The position numbers were made by a program, and so were the translations under genes. 64,000 nucleotides of DNA from an uncultured Bacteroidales bacterium (GTDB lineage Bacteria > Bacteroidota > Bacteroidia > Bacteroidales > Bacteroidaceae): assembly GCA_902772585.1 (NCBI GenBank), contig CACYBB010000011.1:1-64000 (forward strand), read 5' to 3'. The notes below the pieces were generated by a model. The model did not search any database. It was not told the DNA's origin and saw only the letters and a list, made by a program, of their open reading frames with translations. Shown here one piece after another: positions 33,282-42,642 of this stretch (its first letter is position 1; every line of letters starts with the position of its first letter).

Positions 33282-34308
33282 ATGGATAGATAACAACTTG
33301 GCAGACCGTCTTTATATGGTCAACCGTATATCGGACTTGAAGAACATCGACCAAGAATCGGTAGAAAAAGATTGGTGGGTGACAACCGTATTAAAGGCAT
33401 TGTTCGAACTGAGCACATCAAAGTACACTTATTTCAAGGGAGGTACAAGTCTGAGCAAGGGCTGGAACATCATCAACCGATTCAGTGAAGACATCGACAT
33501 TGCTCTATATCGTGACTTCTTCCTAATAGAAAAAGGTGTTGCGTGTGCCAGATGCGAGAACAACAACCAGATAAAGATGCTACGAAAAGCATCACGTGAC
33601 TTCGTACATGGTGAACTGAAAAATGAACTTGAAAAGAAACTGGAAAGTATAGGTTTTAACGTGAAAGTGGAAGCAGTCACAACTCACATGACTGCAGAGG
33701 GTGAAAAGCCTATTGACCATGACGCAGACCCGACAGTGCTATTGGTACATTATCCCAGCATCTTTAATTCCGGTCATTCATATGTGAAGCCCGTGGTGAA
33801 AATTGAGATCAGTTGTCTGTCAATGAAAGAACCATTTGAGGTGAAGCATATTTCTTCGTTGATTTCTGATGAGTTCAAGGATGATGACGGTGAGACAATG
33901 ACCGATATTGCTACCATATCCCCATCGCGCACCTTTCTTGAGAAAGCCTTTCTCTTGAATGAAGAATACCAGCGCAGACATCCCAGAACACTTCGCATGA
34001 GCCGACACCTCTACGACTTGGAGAAACTGATGGATACAGAATACGCGAGATCTGCATTGCAGAATGTGCTTCTATATACCGAGATTGTGGAGCATCGCAA
34101 AAAGTTCTATCATGTCGGTGGCGTTGACTATTCACTGGATATGCCAGACAAGATTTCGTTTTGTCCCGTTGGCGAAATACAAAACAGATTCCGTAGTGAC
34201 TACGAGAACATGAAGTCGAGTTTTATCTATGGCAATCCTTTGGACTTTGATGCACTGTTAAAGCAGCTTGAAGAGTTACAAAATCGATTCCGGCAAATGG
34301 TGTTATAA
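33274..34308 (+). CDS. AbiEii/AbiGii-type nucleotidyltransferase toxin
   Basis: This 344-residue protein has the AbiEii signature FKGGTSLSKGWNIINRFSEDIDIAL: GG-[ST]-x-[SL] followed by the two catalytic aspartates in EDIDI. Further family blocks are ISCLSMKEPFEV and the helical RTFLEKAFLLNEEYQRR. Related AbiEii toxins transfer nucleotides (to tRNA in studied cases) and stop growth after phage infection. Only 5 bases separate it from the helicase gene, so all three genes are probably one transcript. Confidence 0.9.
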   Translation: MSRWIDNNLADRLYMVNRISDLKNIDQESVEKDWWVTTVLKALFELSTSKYTYFKGGTSLSKGWNIINRFSEDIDIALYRDFFLIEKGVACARCENNNQIKMLRKASRDFVHGELKNELEKKLESIGFNVKVEAVTTHMTAEGEKPIDHDADPTVLLVHYPSIFNSGHSYVKPVVKIEISCLSMKEPFEVKHISSLISDEFKDDDGETMTDIATISPSRTFLEKAFLLNEEYQRRHPRTLRMSRHLYDLEKLMDTEYARSALQNVLLYTEIVEHRKKFYHVGGVDYSLDMPDKISFCPVGEIQNRFRSDYENMKSSFIYGNPLDFDALLKQLEELQNRFRQMVL

Positions 34309-34313
34309 TATCT

Positions 34314-37160
34314 ATGCCATTAGAGAATTATCAGGAGTGGATGGCTGAACGGCAACAACTTCTTGAACGAATCAGGAAGCTGGAAGTCGAAAATGCCGAG
34401 TTGAGGAAACGACTTGGTGAAGATTTTGTGCCTGCTGTTCAGGAGCCGACAGCCATGCAAAAATTGTCGCTACAGGAAAAGATTGAACTGTTTCGGAATC
34501 TGTTCAAAGGACGTGAGGATGTCTTCGCCAGACGCTGGTATAGCAAAGCAAGCGGTAAGTCTGGTTATCAGCCTGTTTGTCAGAATGAGTGGAACCGTCT
34601 GCTTTGCGACAAGAAAGCTCATAAATGTGCAGAATGCCCAAATCGTCAGTTCTTGCCATTGACATACGATGACTTTTACCATCACTTGGAAGGAAAGAAT
34701 GTCAATGGTGAAGATGTTATTGGCCTATATGTCCTCAAGGAGGATAATACATGCAACCTGTTATGCACCGACTTTGATGACAAGAACTGTGAACACGGCT
34801 ATCAGGAAGACGTATTGGCATTCGTCGATGTGTGTAAGAGTTGGGGCGTTCCTTGTTCAGTCGAGCGTTCCCGTTCTGGCAATGGTGCTCATGTGTGGAT
34901 ATTCTTTGGGACTCCTGTACTGGCGGTGAAAGCCAGAAGATTGGGTAATGCCATCCTTACAGAAGCAATGAATAGAAACGGGAAGATTGATTTCAAGTCA
35001 TATGACAGATTCTTTCCTAATCAGGACACATTGCCAGAGGGAGGTTTTGGTAATCTTGTAGCCCTTCCCTTACAAGGCAATGCTCGCAAAAAAGGTAACA
35101 GTGTGTTTGTGAATGAATATTTCGAGCCATACGATGATCAATGGGAGTATTTATTGAATGTGAAGAAACTCTCAGAGGATGCGTTGAAAATGATATTGAG
35201 GCAGACTTCTAACATCCTTCCACTTGGCGAATTATCAAAGACTAGCGAGATCAAGCCTTGGGAAGTCCCCGTTGCAACCAAGATTGAAAAATCAGACTTC
35301 TCGTCAGAGGTTGTTATCACTCGTTCGAATATGCTCTATATACCATTGAGCCAATTGTCATCAAAGGTTCTTAACCACCTCAGACGTATCGCCTCATTCC
35401 GCAATCCTGAATTCTATAGCAAACAGGCAATGCGACTCTCCACCTATTCAACACCACGTATCATTTCGTGTGCTGACTTAACGGATGAGTATCTTGCTTT
35501 GCCTCGTGGATGTGAGGATGTCGTCACTACATTGCTTAAAGAGAAAGGAGTTACTTATCGCTACGATGACAAGACTAATCACGGCAGACCTATTTCTGTT
35601 CATTTCATCGGCACACTCCGGGATAATCAGCAAGAGGCGGTTAATGCTTTGGCTGCAAATAGCACAGGTGTGCTCTTTGCAACGACTGCTTTCGGAAAAA
35701 CGACGACAGGTATTGCTCTTATTGCCAAGCATGGCGTAAACACTCTGATATTGGTTCATACCAAAGCCTTACTTGACCAATGGGTTCAGAGATTGGAGCA
35801 ATTTCTTGTAATAGACGATGTTCCTGAAGTTGAGGTTGGAAAACACAGACGGAAAAAAGTTCTTTCGCCTATTGGTACTCTTTCGTCAGCAGGAAACAGG
35901 CTTCACGGTATCATCGACATAGCCCTTTTGCAATCGTGCATGACGGATAACGAAGTAAAATCCTTTGTGAAAGACTACGGTATGGTCATAGCTGATGAAT
36001 GTCATCATATATCGGCTGTAAATTACGAACAAGTTTTGAAGGCTGTAAACGCCCGATATGTATATGGTCTGACTGCGACACCATTTCGCAAAGACGGGCA
36101 TCACCCCGTTCTCTTCATGCAATGTGGCCCGATCAGATATGCTACTGATGCCAAAGCCCAGATGCAGAACCAGACCTTCCAGCGGTTGCTTGTGCCTCGG
36201 TTTACTCCATTCAGACCTGTAAGTGGTGAAGCCCTTTCGTTTACTCAGGTCGCTCAGCAACTGTCAGAAGACGAATATCGTAATTTGTTTATCGTCAAGG
36301 ATGTTATTGAGGCCCAAAAAGAAGGTCGTTCGCCAATAATATTAACTGACAGGACTTTGCATGTTACAATATTGGCAGAACTTCTGAAACCTCACTGCCC
36401 TAACGTGATTACTCTTGTTGGTTCTGAAAGCATCAAGGAGAAACGCCAGAAGATGGAGCAACTGCATTCTATTCCTTCCACTGAGCCACTTGTTATTATT
36501 GCCACAGGCAAGTATGTCGGCGAGGGCTTTGACTATGCCCGTCTCGATACGCTGTTTCTGGTATCGCCCATAGCATGGAAAGGCAGACTACAACAATACA
36601 CTGGCCGACTGCATCGTGAGTTTGAGGGGAAAAAGGATGTGCAAGTCTATGACTATATCGACATACGAGTTCCTGTTTGCGAATCCATGTATCGTAAACG
36701 TCTGAAAGGATATGCCTCAATCGGCTATAGAATCAGAAATAATGAGATGTTTGAAAGTCTGTTCCCAACAGCAGACTTAATCTATGATGGTCAGAACTTC
36801 GTGCAACCATTTATCTCAGACTTGACTCAGTGCAAACGTTCTATAGTTATTTCATGTCCCAGAGTAAAGATTGGTAGGAACACACAAATAGCAGAGCGAC
36901 TTATTGATTTAACTGCAAATGGAATAGAAATTGTACTCTATACAAAAGAAGAGAACGATGATACTCTTCGTTTGCTACATCAAGGGATGCAGATTATCAC
37001 AATTGACCGTCTTTCCCTACATACTGCTATTATCGACAAGAGCATTATATGGTATGGCAGCGTCAACATCCTTGGTTACCACTCTATTGAAGACAATCTC
37101 ATTAGATTCAAGAATGCTGAGATAGCCACGAATTTATTAGCCTCTATTATTGAGAAATAG
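34314..37160 (+). CDS. Primase-like/helicase/PLD-like defence protein
   Basis: This is a 948-residue multidomain protein. An N-terminal coiled coil (ERIRKLEVENAELRKRL) is followed by a primase-like domain of the archaeo-eukaryotic type seen in TOTE-type conflict proteins: a cysteine cluster (LLCDKKAHKCAECPNRQFLP), catalytic-type LLCTDFDDK and SGNGAHVWIFF. An SF2 helicase covers about 430-800 (ATTAFGKTT, ADECHHIS, LTATPFRKDG, YTGRLHRE). The C-terminus resembles a phospholipase D fold (LHTAIIDKSIIWYGSVN) with a degenerate HxK. It is probably a nucleic-acid-acting defence effector; the activity is unknown. The tight array with AbiE suggests a combined module. Confidence 0.87.
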   Translation: MPLENYQEWMAERQQLLERIRKLEVENAELRKRLGEDFVPAVQEPTAMQKLSLQEKIELFRNLFKGREDVFARRWYSKASGKSGYQPVCQNEWNRLLCDKKAHKCAECPNRQFLPLTYDDFYHHLEGKNVNGEDVIGLYVLKEDNTCNLLCTDFDDKNCEHGYQEDVLAFVDVCKSWGVPCSVERSRSGNGAHVWIFFGTPVLAVKARRLGNAILTEAMNRNGKIDFKSYDRFFPNQDTLPEGGFGNLVALPLQGNARKKGNSVFVNEYFEPYDDQWEYLLNVKKLSEDALKMILRQTSNILPLGELSKTSEIKPWEVPVATKIEKSDFSSEVVITRSNMLYIPLSQLSSKVLNHLRRIASFRNPEFYSKQAMRLSTYSTPRIISCADLTDEYLALPRGCEDVVTTLLKEKGVTYRYDDKTNHGRPISVHFIGTLRDNQQEAVNALAANSTGVLFATTAFGKTTTGIALIAKHGVNTLILVHTKALLDQWVQRLEQFLVIDDVPEVEVGKHRRKKVLSPIGTLSSAGNRLHGIIDIALLQSCMTDNEVKSFVKDYGMVIADECHHISAVNYEQVLKAVNARYVYGLTATPFRKDGHHPVLFMQCGPIRYATDAKAQMQNQTFQRLLVPRFTPFRPVSGEALSFTQVAQQLSEDEYRNLFIVKDVIEAQKEGRSPIILTDRTLHVTILAELLKPHCPNVITLVGSESIKEKRQKMEQLHSIPSTEPLVIIATGKYVGEGFDYARLDTLFLVSPIAWKGRLQQYTGRLHREFEGKKDVQVYDYIDIRVPVCESMYRKRLKGYASIGYRIRNNEMFESLFPTADLIYDGQNFVQPFISDLTQCKRSIVISCPRVKIGRNTQIAERLIDLTANGIEIVLYTKEENDDTLRLLHQGMQIITIDRLSLHTAIIDKSIIWYGSVNILGYHSIEDNLIRFKNAEIATNLLASIIEK

Positions 37161-37224
37161 AATTGTTGCCAGTTCCTCCATATAGAAGTAAACTGGCAAC
37201 AATATCTTAATCCAAATCGTCCCT

Positions 37225-37599
37225 TTATTGGAATTGTTTACGGCCTACATTCGTAAATATCACCTCAAACGGCTTGTGGTCTCGTTCAATTCGTACCATC
37301 AGTTCCTTGCGGACAGCCCTTGCCTGATAAGAGTTAAGACGGAAGGCAAGTAACAGAACCAACTCCATGTTATATACGGTGAGGTACAGGTTTCGGCTTT
37401 GTTTGATAGTCCGCTCTGTCTCATAGGGTTTCACCAGTTCCTCTTTGTAGAGTGTTTGGATGGTGTTCCTTAGTTTCGGGATGAACACTCCGAAAAGGTC
37501 AACCAGTTCGGACTCGCTCATCCAAATCTCTCCACTCGGTATAGTCAGTTCCCTGTACTCACTATGCTCACTCCACTCAATGATGTTTCTCTGTTCCAT
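37225..37599 (-). CDS. RhuM-like DNA-binding small protein
   Basis: This is a 124-residue protein. The segment IWMSESELVDLFGVFIPKLRNTIQTLYKEELV resembles the N-terminal DNA-binding part of RhuM/Fic-associated proteins, and YNMELVLLLAFRLNSYQARAVRKEL is also typical of that group. It lies 4 bases upstream-to-downstream from the integrase gene on the same strand and is probably co-transcribed after it. It may modulate recombination; this is inferred from position only. Confidence 0.65.
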   Translation of the reverse strand: MEQRNIIEWSEHSEYRELTIPSGEIWMSESELVDLFGVFIPKLRNTIQTLYKEELVKPYETERTIKQSRNLYLTVYNMELVLLLAFRLNSYQARAVRKELMVRIERDHKPFEVIFTNVGRKQFQ

Positions 37600-37603
37600 G
37601 TGT

Positions 37604-38833
37604 CTATGCTGTTTTGATGTTACTGAATGATGCGTTAAGCTTGTTACCCAACATTGTCAGGTCATTATCCAGCTTCTTGGTCGTGATGCGGGCATAAATC
37701 TGAGTTGTGACAATGTTCGTATGACCCAGTACACGGCTCACGCTCTCTATGGGCATGCCATTGGTTAAGGCCATTGTGGCAAAGCCGTGTCTTGCACAGT
37801 GAGCGGAGATAGGCTTGTCTATACCGCATTCCTTCATGACCGTCTTCAGTTTCTTGCAGACACTCCAGTAATTGACCTCACCGAATACTGACTTCGGATT
37901 CTCCTTGGGGAAGTTGCTGTAACGCTCGATAATTTGCAGTGGAACGTCTAACAGCTTCACTTGATAGGGTACGTCGGTCTTGTGACGCTTGCCAATTATC
38001 CACTTGTCACCGTCTATCTCTACAATGTTGTCCGTAGTCAGTTCCTTCAAGTCCACGAAAGATAGTGCCGTGAAGTTCATGAATACGAACAGGTCGCGGA
38101 TAAAGGCGAGATTGGCATCTTCAAACTCATGTGTCATCACCGTCTTTAACTCTTCTTCTGTCAGGAATGTGCGTTCCTTGCATTTGGGGCTGATATGGAA
38201 CTGTGCGAAGACATTGCGCTGTATCTTGCCATTATCATGTGCTCTGCCTACCACTCCCTTCAGGTGCATGCACGACAGCCAGATGGTGGAATGCGCCAAG
38301 CCGCGTTCATTGCTAAGGTACACACTGAACTCTTTGATAAAGTCAGGTGTCAGTTCTTGCATGGCAATGTCGTTCCGCTTGTAATTTGTTCGAAGGAAAT
38401 CTGCAATGTAGTTCCTCGACCTCATCTGTATCTTGTAGGTCCCTTCTGCCCTGTCCTTGCCTACACGACGTTTCAGATTGGCAATATCTTTATCAAAGGC
38501 TCCGAGCAGCGTTTCATACTCGCTGCCCAATCCCTGATATGCATTTCTTACCATCTCAGCCGTTACGAATCCCTCGCGGTCAGACAGACGCTGATAATGC
38601 TTGATAATCTGCGCTTTGATATTATCAAGGTCACGGTTAATCTGCAAAGCCTCCTTGCTTCTTCCCTTGGCACAATTACCCTTTACATCCCACATGGCCA
38701 GTGGGATATTCTTCTTACAACTGAACTGCGACTGCGTTCCGTTGATTGTTACTCGTCCCATGATAGGGACAATTCCGTTTTTCTCCTTGCTCTTGTTGGC
38801 ATAGAAGAGAATGTTGAATGTGCTTCTTGACAT
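37604..38833 (-). CDS. Tyrosine recombinase (integrase) of the element
   Basis: This is a 409-residue site-specific integrase with an N-terminal arm-binding region, a SAM-like core-binding domain (IADFLRTNYKRNDIAMQELTPDFIKEFSVYL) and a catalytic domain. Catalytic residues seen are the HxxR of SAHCARHGF, the late His in VLGHTNIVTTQIY and the nucleophile Tyr in the same segment. The first catalytic Arg is replaced: the usual TGxR position reads FTALSFVDL, with Ser, as known for the CTnDOT-type integrase. The gene sits 172 bases inside the putative attR and reads inward. Confidence 0.93.
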   Translation of the reverse strand: MSRSTFNILFYANKSKEKNGIVPIMGRVTINGTQSQFSCKKNIPLAMWDVKGNCAKGRSKEALQINRDLDNIKAQIIKHYQRLSDREGFVTAEMVRNAYQGLGSEYETLLGAFDKDIANLKRRVGKDRAEGTYKIQMRSRNYIADFLRTNYKRNDIAMQELTPDFIKEFSVYLSNERGLAHSTIWLSCMHLKGVVGRAHDNGKIQRNVFAQFHISPKCKERTFLTEEELKTVMTHEFEDANLAFIRDLFVFMNFTALSFVDLKELTTDNIVEIDGDKWIIGKRHKTDVPYQVKLLDVPLQIIERYSNFPKENPKSVFGEVNYWSVCKKLKTVMKECGIDKPISAHCARHGFATMALTNGMPIESVSRVLGHTNIVTTQIYARITTKKLDNDLTMLGNKLNASFSNIKTA

Positions 38834-39004
38834 ACTTCAATCCTTTTTTAATTCGGGCTGCAAAGATAATACCAATTTCCGAATCGCTTTTTCGGCAAAA
38901 CCATGCAGTTCGTGTCATTGAAAACCAATCGGAGTGAAGTTCGTTATTCTGCGATTTTACACCCTACGGATTTAGAAAAGTTTAACTGTCAACGAGGTCG
39001 TAAA

Positions 39005-39024
39005 CGGGTTACGATTTGGCAACC
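39005..39024 (+). other. Candidate right attachment site (attR)
   Basis: CGGGTTACGATTTGGCAACC. The first 15 bases equal 13550-13564. It lies between the integrase start and the mfd promoter, in a 346-base gap (38834-39179) without a credible gene. Confidence 0.6.
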
Positions 39025-39160
39025 TAACTCCTTCATCAATCCTCCCAAATTTGCACACCATCATTTTTCAAAATTCCCCATTCTTATTCGTATTGCCCTT
39101 ATTTTAAGGCCGATTTGCGTTAATCTTCTAAAATTACTTTGCCACGTCAGCATTATTTTG

Positions 39161-39168
39161 TAATTTTG
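39161..39168 (+). promoter_or_regulatory. Promoter -7 element of mfd
   Basis: TAATTTTG 12 bases before the mfd ATG. It implies a very short leader. Confidence 0.6.
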
Positions 39169-39179
39169 CACGAAATCGC

Positions 39180-42100
39180 ATGAAGATTGAAGAATTGCTA
39201 AAGAAATATGCCCTGTTGCCTCAGGTGGGCGCATTGGCAAAGACGTTAGAGAAGAAGTCGGTGAAAACCGTTTTTCTCGAAGGACTTATGTGCTCATCAG
39301 CGCCCATGCTGTTTGCAAGCATGGTGTCGAAGGGAAAATCTTTGACCACAGTCTTTATCCTGCAGGATGCTGATGAGGCGGGCTATTTCTACCACGACCT
39401 GACGCAGTTGCTAGGCAACAAGCAGGTGCTCTTCTTTCCCAGCAGCTATCGTCGCGCCATTAAGTATGCTCAGCGCGACAGTGCCAATGAGATTCTGCGC
39501 ACAGAAGTACTGGCGAAACTGTCAGCTGGATCACGTGATCCGTTTATCGTCACTTACCCTGAAGCCATTGCTGAACTCGTTGTTTCCAAGAAACAGTTGG
39601 ATGAGCGGACCGTGGTGCTCAGCGTGGGCGACACCATTGATGCGGACGATACAACCCAGCAGTTGCGCAATCTGGGATTCCTGGAGGTGGACTACGTCTA
39701 TGAACCTGGTCAGTTTGCCCTGCGTGGCAGCATCCTCGACGTCTATAGTTTTAGTAGCGAGTTGCCTTTCCGTATTGACCTTTTTGGTGATGATATCGAC
39801 TCCATTCGTACCTTCGAGGTGGAGACCCAGTTGTCGAAAGACAAGTTGCAGCAGGTGAGCGTCGTACCAGAGCTGTCAATGACTGAGGAAAAGATGCCGT
39901 TCCTGTCGTTCTTGCCTAAAGAAACCATATTGGTCTTCAAGGACTTCCTGTATGTTCGCGATGCCATCGACCGTATCTATCAGGAGGGCTTCTCCGAACA
40001 GGCGCTGACGGAGCGCTTGGAGACTGCTACCGAACAGGAGCAGCACGAGATTATGCAGCAGATGAAGAAGGAGAGTCAACTGATTAGTGGTGCCCAATTC
40101 TCGCGCGATGCTGTCGATTTCCGTCGCATTGAGATGGGACATCGTCCCTCTGGCCTGCCTGATGCCACTATCTCGTTCCATATCTCGCCCCAGCCCCAGT
40201 TCCACAAGAACTTCGATTTGTTGCAACAGTCCTTCGAACAATATCTCACTGATGGCTATCAGCTCTGCATCCTTGCAGACAGCAAGAAGCAGTTGGAGCG
40301 CTTGGAGGACATATTTAGTGGTGAGGGGGGAGAAGTGAGAGGTGAGAGAATAGATTTCACCCCCGTTGAAAAGACCCTGCATGAAGGCTTCGCTGACGAT
40401 GACCTGAGGCTCTGCGTATTTACTGACCACCAGATTTTTGACCGTTACCATAAGTACAGTCTGACGTCCGACAAGGCGCGTTCTGGCAAGGTGGCACTGA
40501 CGCTCAAAGAGATTCAGCAGTTTGAGGTGGGTGACTACGTGGTGCATGTAGATCACGGCATCGGTAAGTTTGGTGGACTGGTCAGAATGCCTCAGGGCAA
40601 TGGCTACCAGGAAATGATTAAGATCATGTACGATGGTGGTGGCTCGATATACGTTTCCATCCACTCGTTGTACAAGGTGTCGAAATACAAGGCGCAGGAC
40701 AATGGTCAGCCGCCTCGTTTGTCACATCTGGGAACGGGGCAGTGGGAGCGCATGAAGGAGCGCACCAAGGCCAAGTTGAAGGATATTGCCCGCGACCTCA
40801 TCAAACTCTATGCAGCCCGTCGCCGTGAACTGGGTTATGCTTTCTCTGCCGACTCGTTCCTGCAACACGAACTGGAGGCCTCGTTCCTCTATGAGGATAC
40901 TCCTGACCAGTTGAAGGCTACCAACGACGTGAAGGCTGATATGGAGAAAGCCCAACCTATGGACCGACTGGTCTGTGGCGATGTGGGCTTTGGCAAGACG
41001 GAGGTTGCTGTGCGTGCTGCTTTCAAGGCTGCTTGCGACTCAAAACAGGTGGCTGTGCTGGTGCCAACGACTGTATTGGCATATCAGCACTACCAGACGT
41101 TCTCTTCGCGACTGAAAGACCTGCCCGTGCGTGTGGACTACCTCTCGCGTGCCCGTAGCACCAAGCAGACTACTGCCTTGCTGAAAGACTTGGAGGCAGG
41201 CAAGATAGATATACTAATAGGTACGCACAAACTCATCGGCAAATCGGTGAAGTTCCACGACCTGGGATTGCTCATCATTGATGAGGAACAGAAGTTTGGT
41301 GTCTCTACCAAAGAGAAATTGCGCCAAATGAAAACCAATGTCGACACCCTGACGCTGACGGCAACACCCATACCACGTACCCTGCAGTTCTCGCTGATGG
41401 GGGCCCGCGACCTGAGCATCATCCAGACACCACCGCCCAACCGTTACCCCATACAGACGGAGATACACACGATGACTGCGGAAATCATTGCTGATGCCAT
41501 CAATTTTGAGATGTCGCGCAATGGACAGGTGTACTTCGTCAATCCGCGCATCAACGACCTGCAGCGCATCAAGGAGATGATACAGAAGTACGTCCCTGAT
41601 GCCCGCATCGCCGTAGGTCACGGACAGATGAAACCCGAGGAGTTGGAGAAGATTATCTTCGACTTCATCAACTACGACTACGATGTGCTGCTCTCTACGA
41701 CCATTGTCGAGAACGGCATTGACATACCCAATGCTAACACCATCATCATCAATGGTGCCCATCGTTTTGGACTCTCCGACCTGCACCAGATGCGAGGTCG
41801 TGTGGGACGTGGCAATCGCAAGGCGTTCTGCTACCTGCTGGCTCCCCCCTTGGCCGACCTGCCACAGGAGAGCCGTCGACGTTTGGAGGCGCTGGAGACC
41901 TTCAGCGATCTGGGCAGTGGCATCCATATCGCCATGCAAGATCTCGACATCCGTGGTGCAGGCAATCTGCTGGGTGCTGAGCAGTCTGGCTTTATTGCCG
42001 ACCTTGGTTACGAAACGTATGTCAAGATTCTGCAGCAAGCGGTGGTGGAGATCCGCAATGAAAGTGGGGAGAAACAAGAGGTGAGAGGTGAGAGAAGACC

Positions 42101-42605
42101 TAAAGGCCAGAACCATCCTCTCACTACTAACCACTTACCTCTCACCCCTGAATATGTCTCCGACTGTACCCTGGAATCCGACCTCGAACTCTATTTCCCT
42201 GACCAGTATGTACCTTCTGATTCGGAACGTATGCTGTTGTACAGGGAGCTGGATGGTCTTACTACCGACGAACAGGTGGCTGCCTATCGCACTCGTCTGA
42301 TAGACCGCTTCGGTCCCGTTCCCCACTGTGGTGAGGAACTGATGCGCGTAGTGCCCCTGCGCCGTATTGGTCAGTCGCTGGGTTGTGAGAAAATCGTACT
42401 GAAGCAATCGCGCATGACGCTCTTCTTCGTCACGCAGACTGACAGCCCGTTCTATCAGAGCGAGGCCTTCGACCGATTACTACAGTTCGTAGGAAACAAT
42501 CCTCGTCGCTGCCAGTTCCGCGAGATGCATGGCAAGCGGTCCATGGTTATCAGCGATGTGCCAACCATTGAGGAGGCTGTTAATATCTTGAAATCGATTA
42601 ACTAA
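39180..42605 (+). CDS. mfd: Transcription-repair coupling factor
   Basis: This 1141-residue SF2 translocase removes stalled RNA polymerase and recruits UvrA. An N-terminal UvrB-homology region is followed by the RNA-polymerase-interaction (CarD-like) domain with DYVVHVDHGIGKFGGL. The helicase motor has GDVGFGKTEVA (Walker A), IIDEEQKFGV (DEEQ), TATPIPRTLQ and RGRVGR-type MRGRVGRGNRKAF; a C-terminal TRCF domain ends the protein. Two in-frame low-complexity insertions (about 40321-40350 and 42078-42148) interrupt otherwise conserved sequence. It was probably the original neighbour of the glycosyltransferase gene before insertion of the mobile element. Confidence 0.97.
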   Translation: MKIEELLKKYALLPQVGALAKTLEKKSVKTVFLEGLMCSSAPMLFASMVSKGKSLTTVFILQDADEAGYFYHDLTQLLGNKQVLFFPSSYRRAIKYAQRDSANEILRTEVLAKLSAGSRDPFIVTYPEAIAELVVSKKQLDERTVVLSVGDTIDADDTTQQLRNLGFLEVDYVYEPGQFALRGSILDVYSFSSELPFRIDLFGDDIDSIRTFEVETQLSKDKLQQVSVVPELSMTEEKMPFLSFLPKETILVFKDFLYVRDAIDRIYQEGFSEQALTERLETATEQEQHEIMQQMKKESQLISGAQFSRDAVDFRRIEMGHRPSGLPDATISFHISPQPQFHKNFDLLQQSFEQYLTDGYQLCILADSKKQLERLEDIFSGEGGEVRGERIDFTPVEKTLHEGFADDDLRLCVFTDHQIFDRYHKYSLTSDKARSGKVALTLKEIQQFEVGDYVVHVDHGIGKFGGLVRMPQGNGYQEMIKIMYDGGGSIYVSIHSLYKVSKYKAQDNGQPPRLSHLGTGQWERMKERTKAKLKDIARDLIKLYAARRRELGYAFSADSFLQHELEASFLYEDTPDQLKATNDVKADMEKAQPMDRLVCGDVGFGKTEVAVRAAFKAACDSKQVAVLVPTTVLAYQHYQTFSSRLKDLPVRVDYLSRARSTKQTTALLKDLEAGKIDILIGTHKLIGKSVKFHDLGLLIIDEEQKFGVSTKEKLRQMKTNVDTLTLTATPIPRTLQFSLMGARDLSIIQTPPPNRYPIQTEIHTMTAEIIADAINFEMSRNGQVYFVNPRINDLQRIKEMIQKYVPDARIAVGHGQMKPEELEKIIFDFINYDYDVLLSTTIVENGIDIPNANTIIINGAHRFGLSDLHQMRGRVGRGNRKAFCYLLAPPLADLPQESRRRLEALETFSDLGSGIHIAMQDLDIRGAGNLLGAEQSGFIADLGYETYVKILQQAVVEIRNESGEKQEVRGERRPKGQNHPLTTNHLPLTPEYVSDCTLESDLELYFPDQYVPSDSERMLLYRELDGLTTDEQVAAYRTRLIDRFGPVPHCGEELMRVVPLRRIGQSLGCEKIVLKQSRMTLFFVTQTDSPFYQSEAFDRLLQFVGNNPRRCQFREMHGKRSMVISDVPTIEEAVNILKSIN
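40321..40350 (+). repeat. GAGGTGAGAG tract in mfd, copy 1
   Basis: This is an in-frame purine run with GAAGTGAGAGGTGAGAG, encoding GGEVRGER. It belongs to the same word family as the tracts in pyrC and later in mfd. Confidence 0.6.
42078..42148 (+). repeat. Palindromic GAGGTGAGAG insertion in mfd, copy 2
   Basis: GAGGTGAGAGGTGAGAG at 42078-42094 is answered by ACCTCTCACC at 42137-42146. The 10-base core GGTGAGAGGT (42080-42089) is perfectly inverted. The tract is in frame and encodes a Pro/Thr/His-rich loop before the C-terminal domain. Confidence 0.65.
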
Positions 42606-42642
42606 CAACAATTACCAACTATAAAACGTACTTACAAGAAAG

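Larger units (their letters stand above)
13550..39024. mobile_element. Putative 25.5-kb integrative mobilizable element carrying a peptide locus
   Basis: The element is bounded by direct repeats at 13550-13569 and 39005-39024 (15 identical bases CGGGTTACGATTTGG, then 18/20). A tyrosine recombinase gene is the last gene inside the right end (37604-38833), reading inward, the usual position next to an attachment site. Internal genes include a relaxase, MobC, a DUF3408 protein, small excisionase-like HTH proteins and a defence cluster, plus the whole peptide export locus. No type IV secretion genes are present, so it would need a helper for transfer. The flanking genes (glycosyltransferase and mfd) are housekeeping and divergent, as expected for an intergenic insertion. 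Including the peptide locus in the same element is an inference from the repeats. Confidence 0.65.

Noticed and set aside
32676-34308. Treating the AbiE genes as a plasmid partition or addiction pair only
   Set aside because: The toxin signature is clear, but the 5-base gap to the helicase gene favours a larger defence module.
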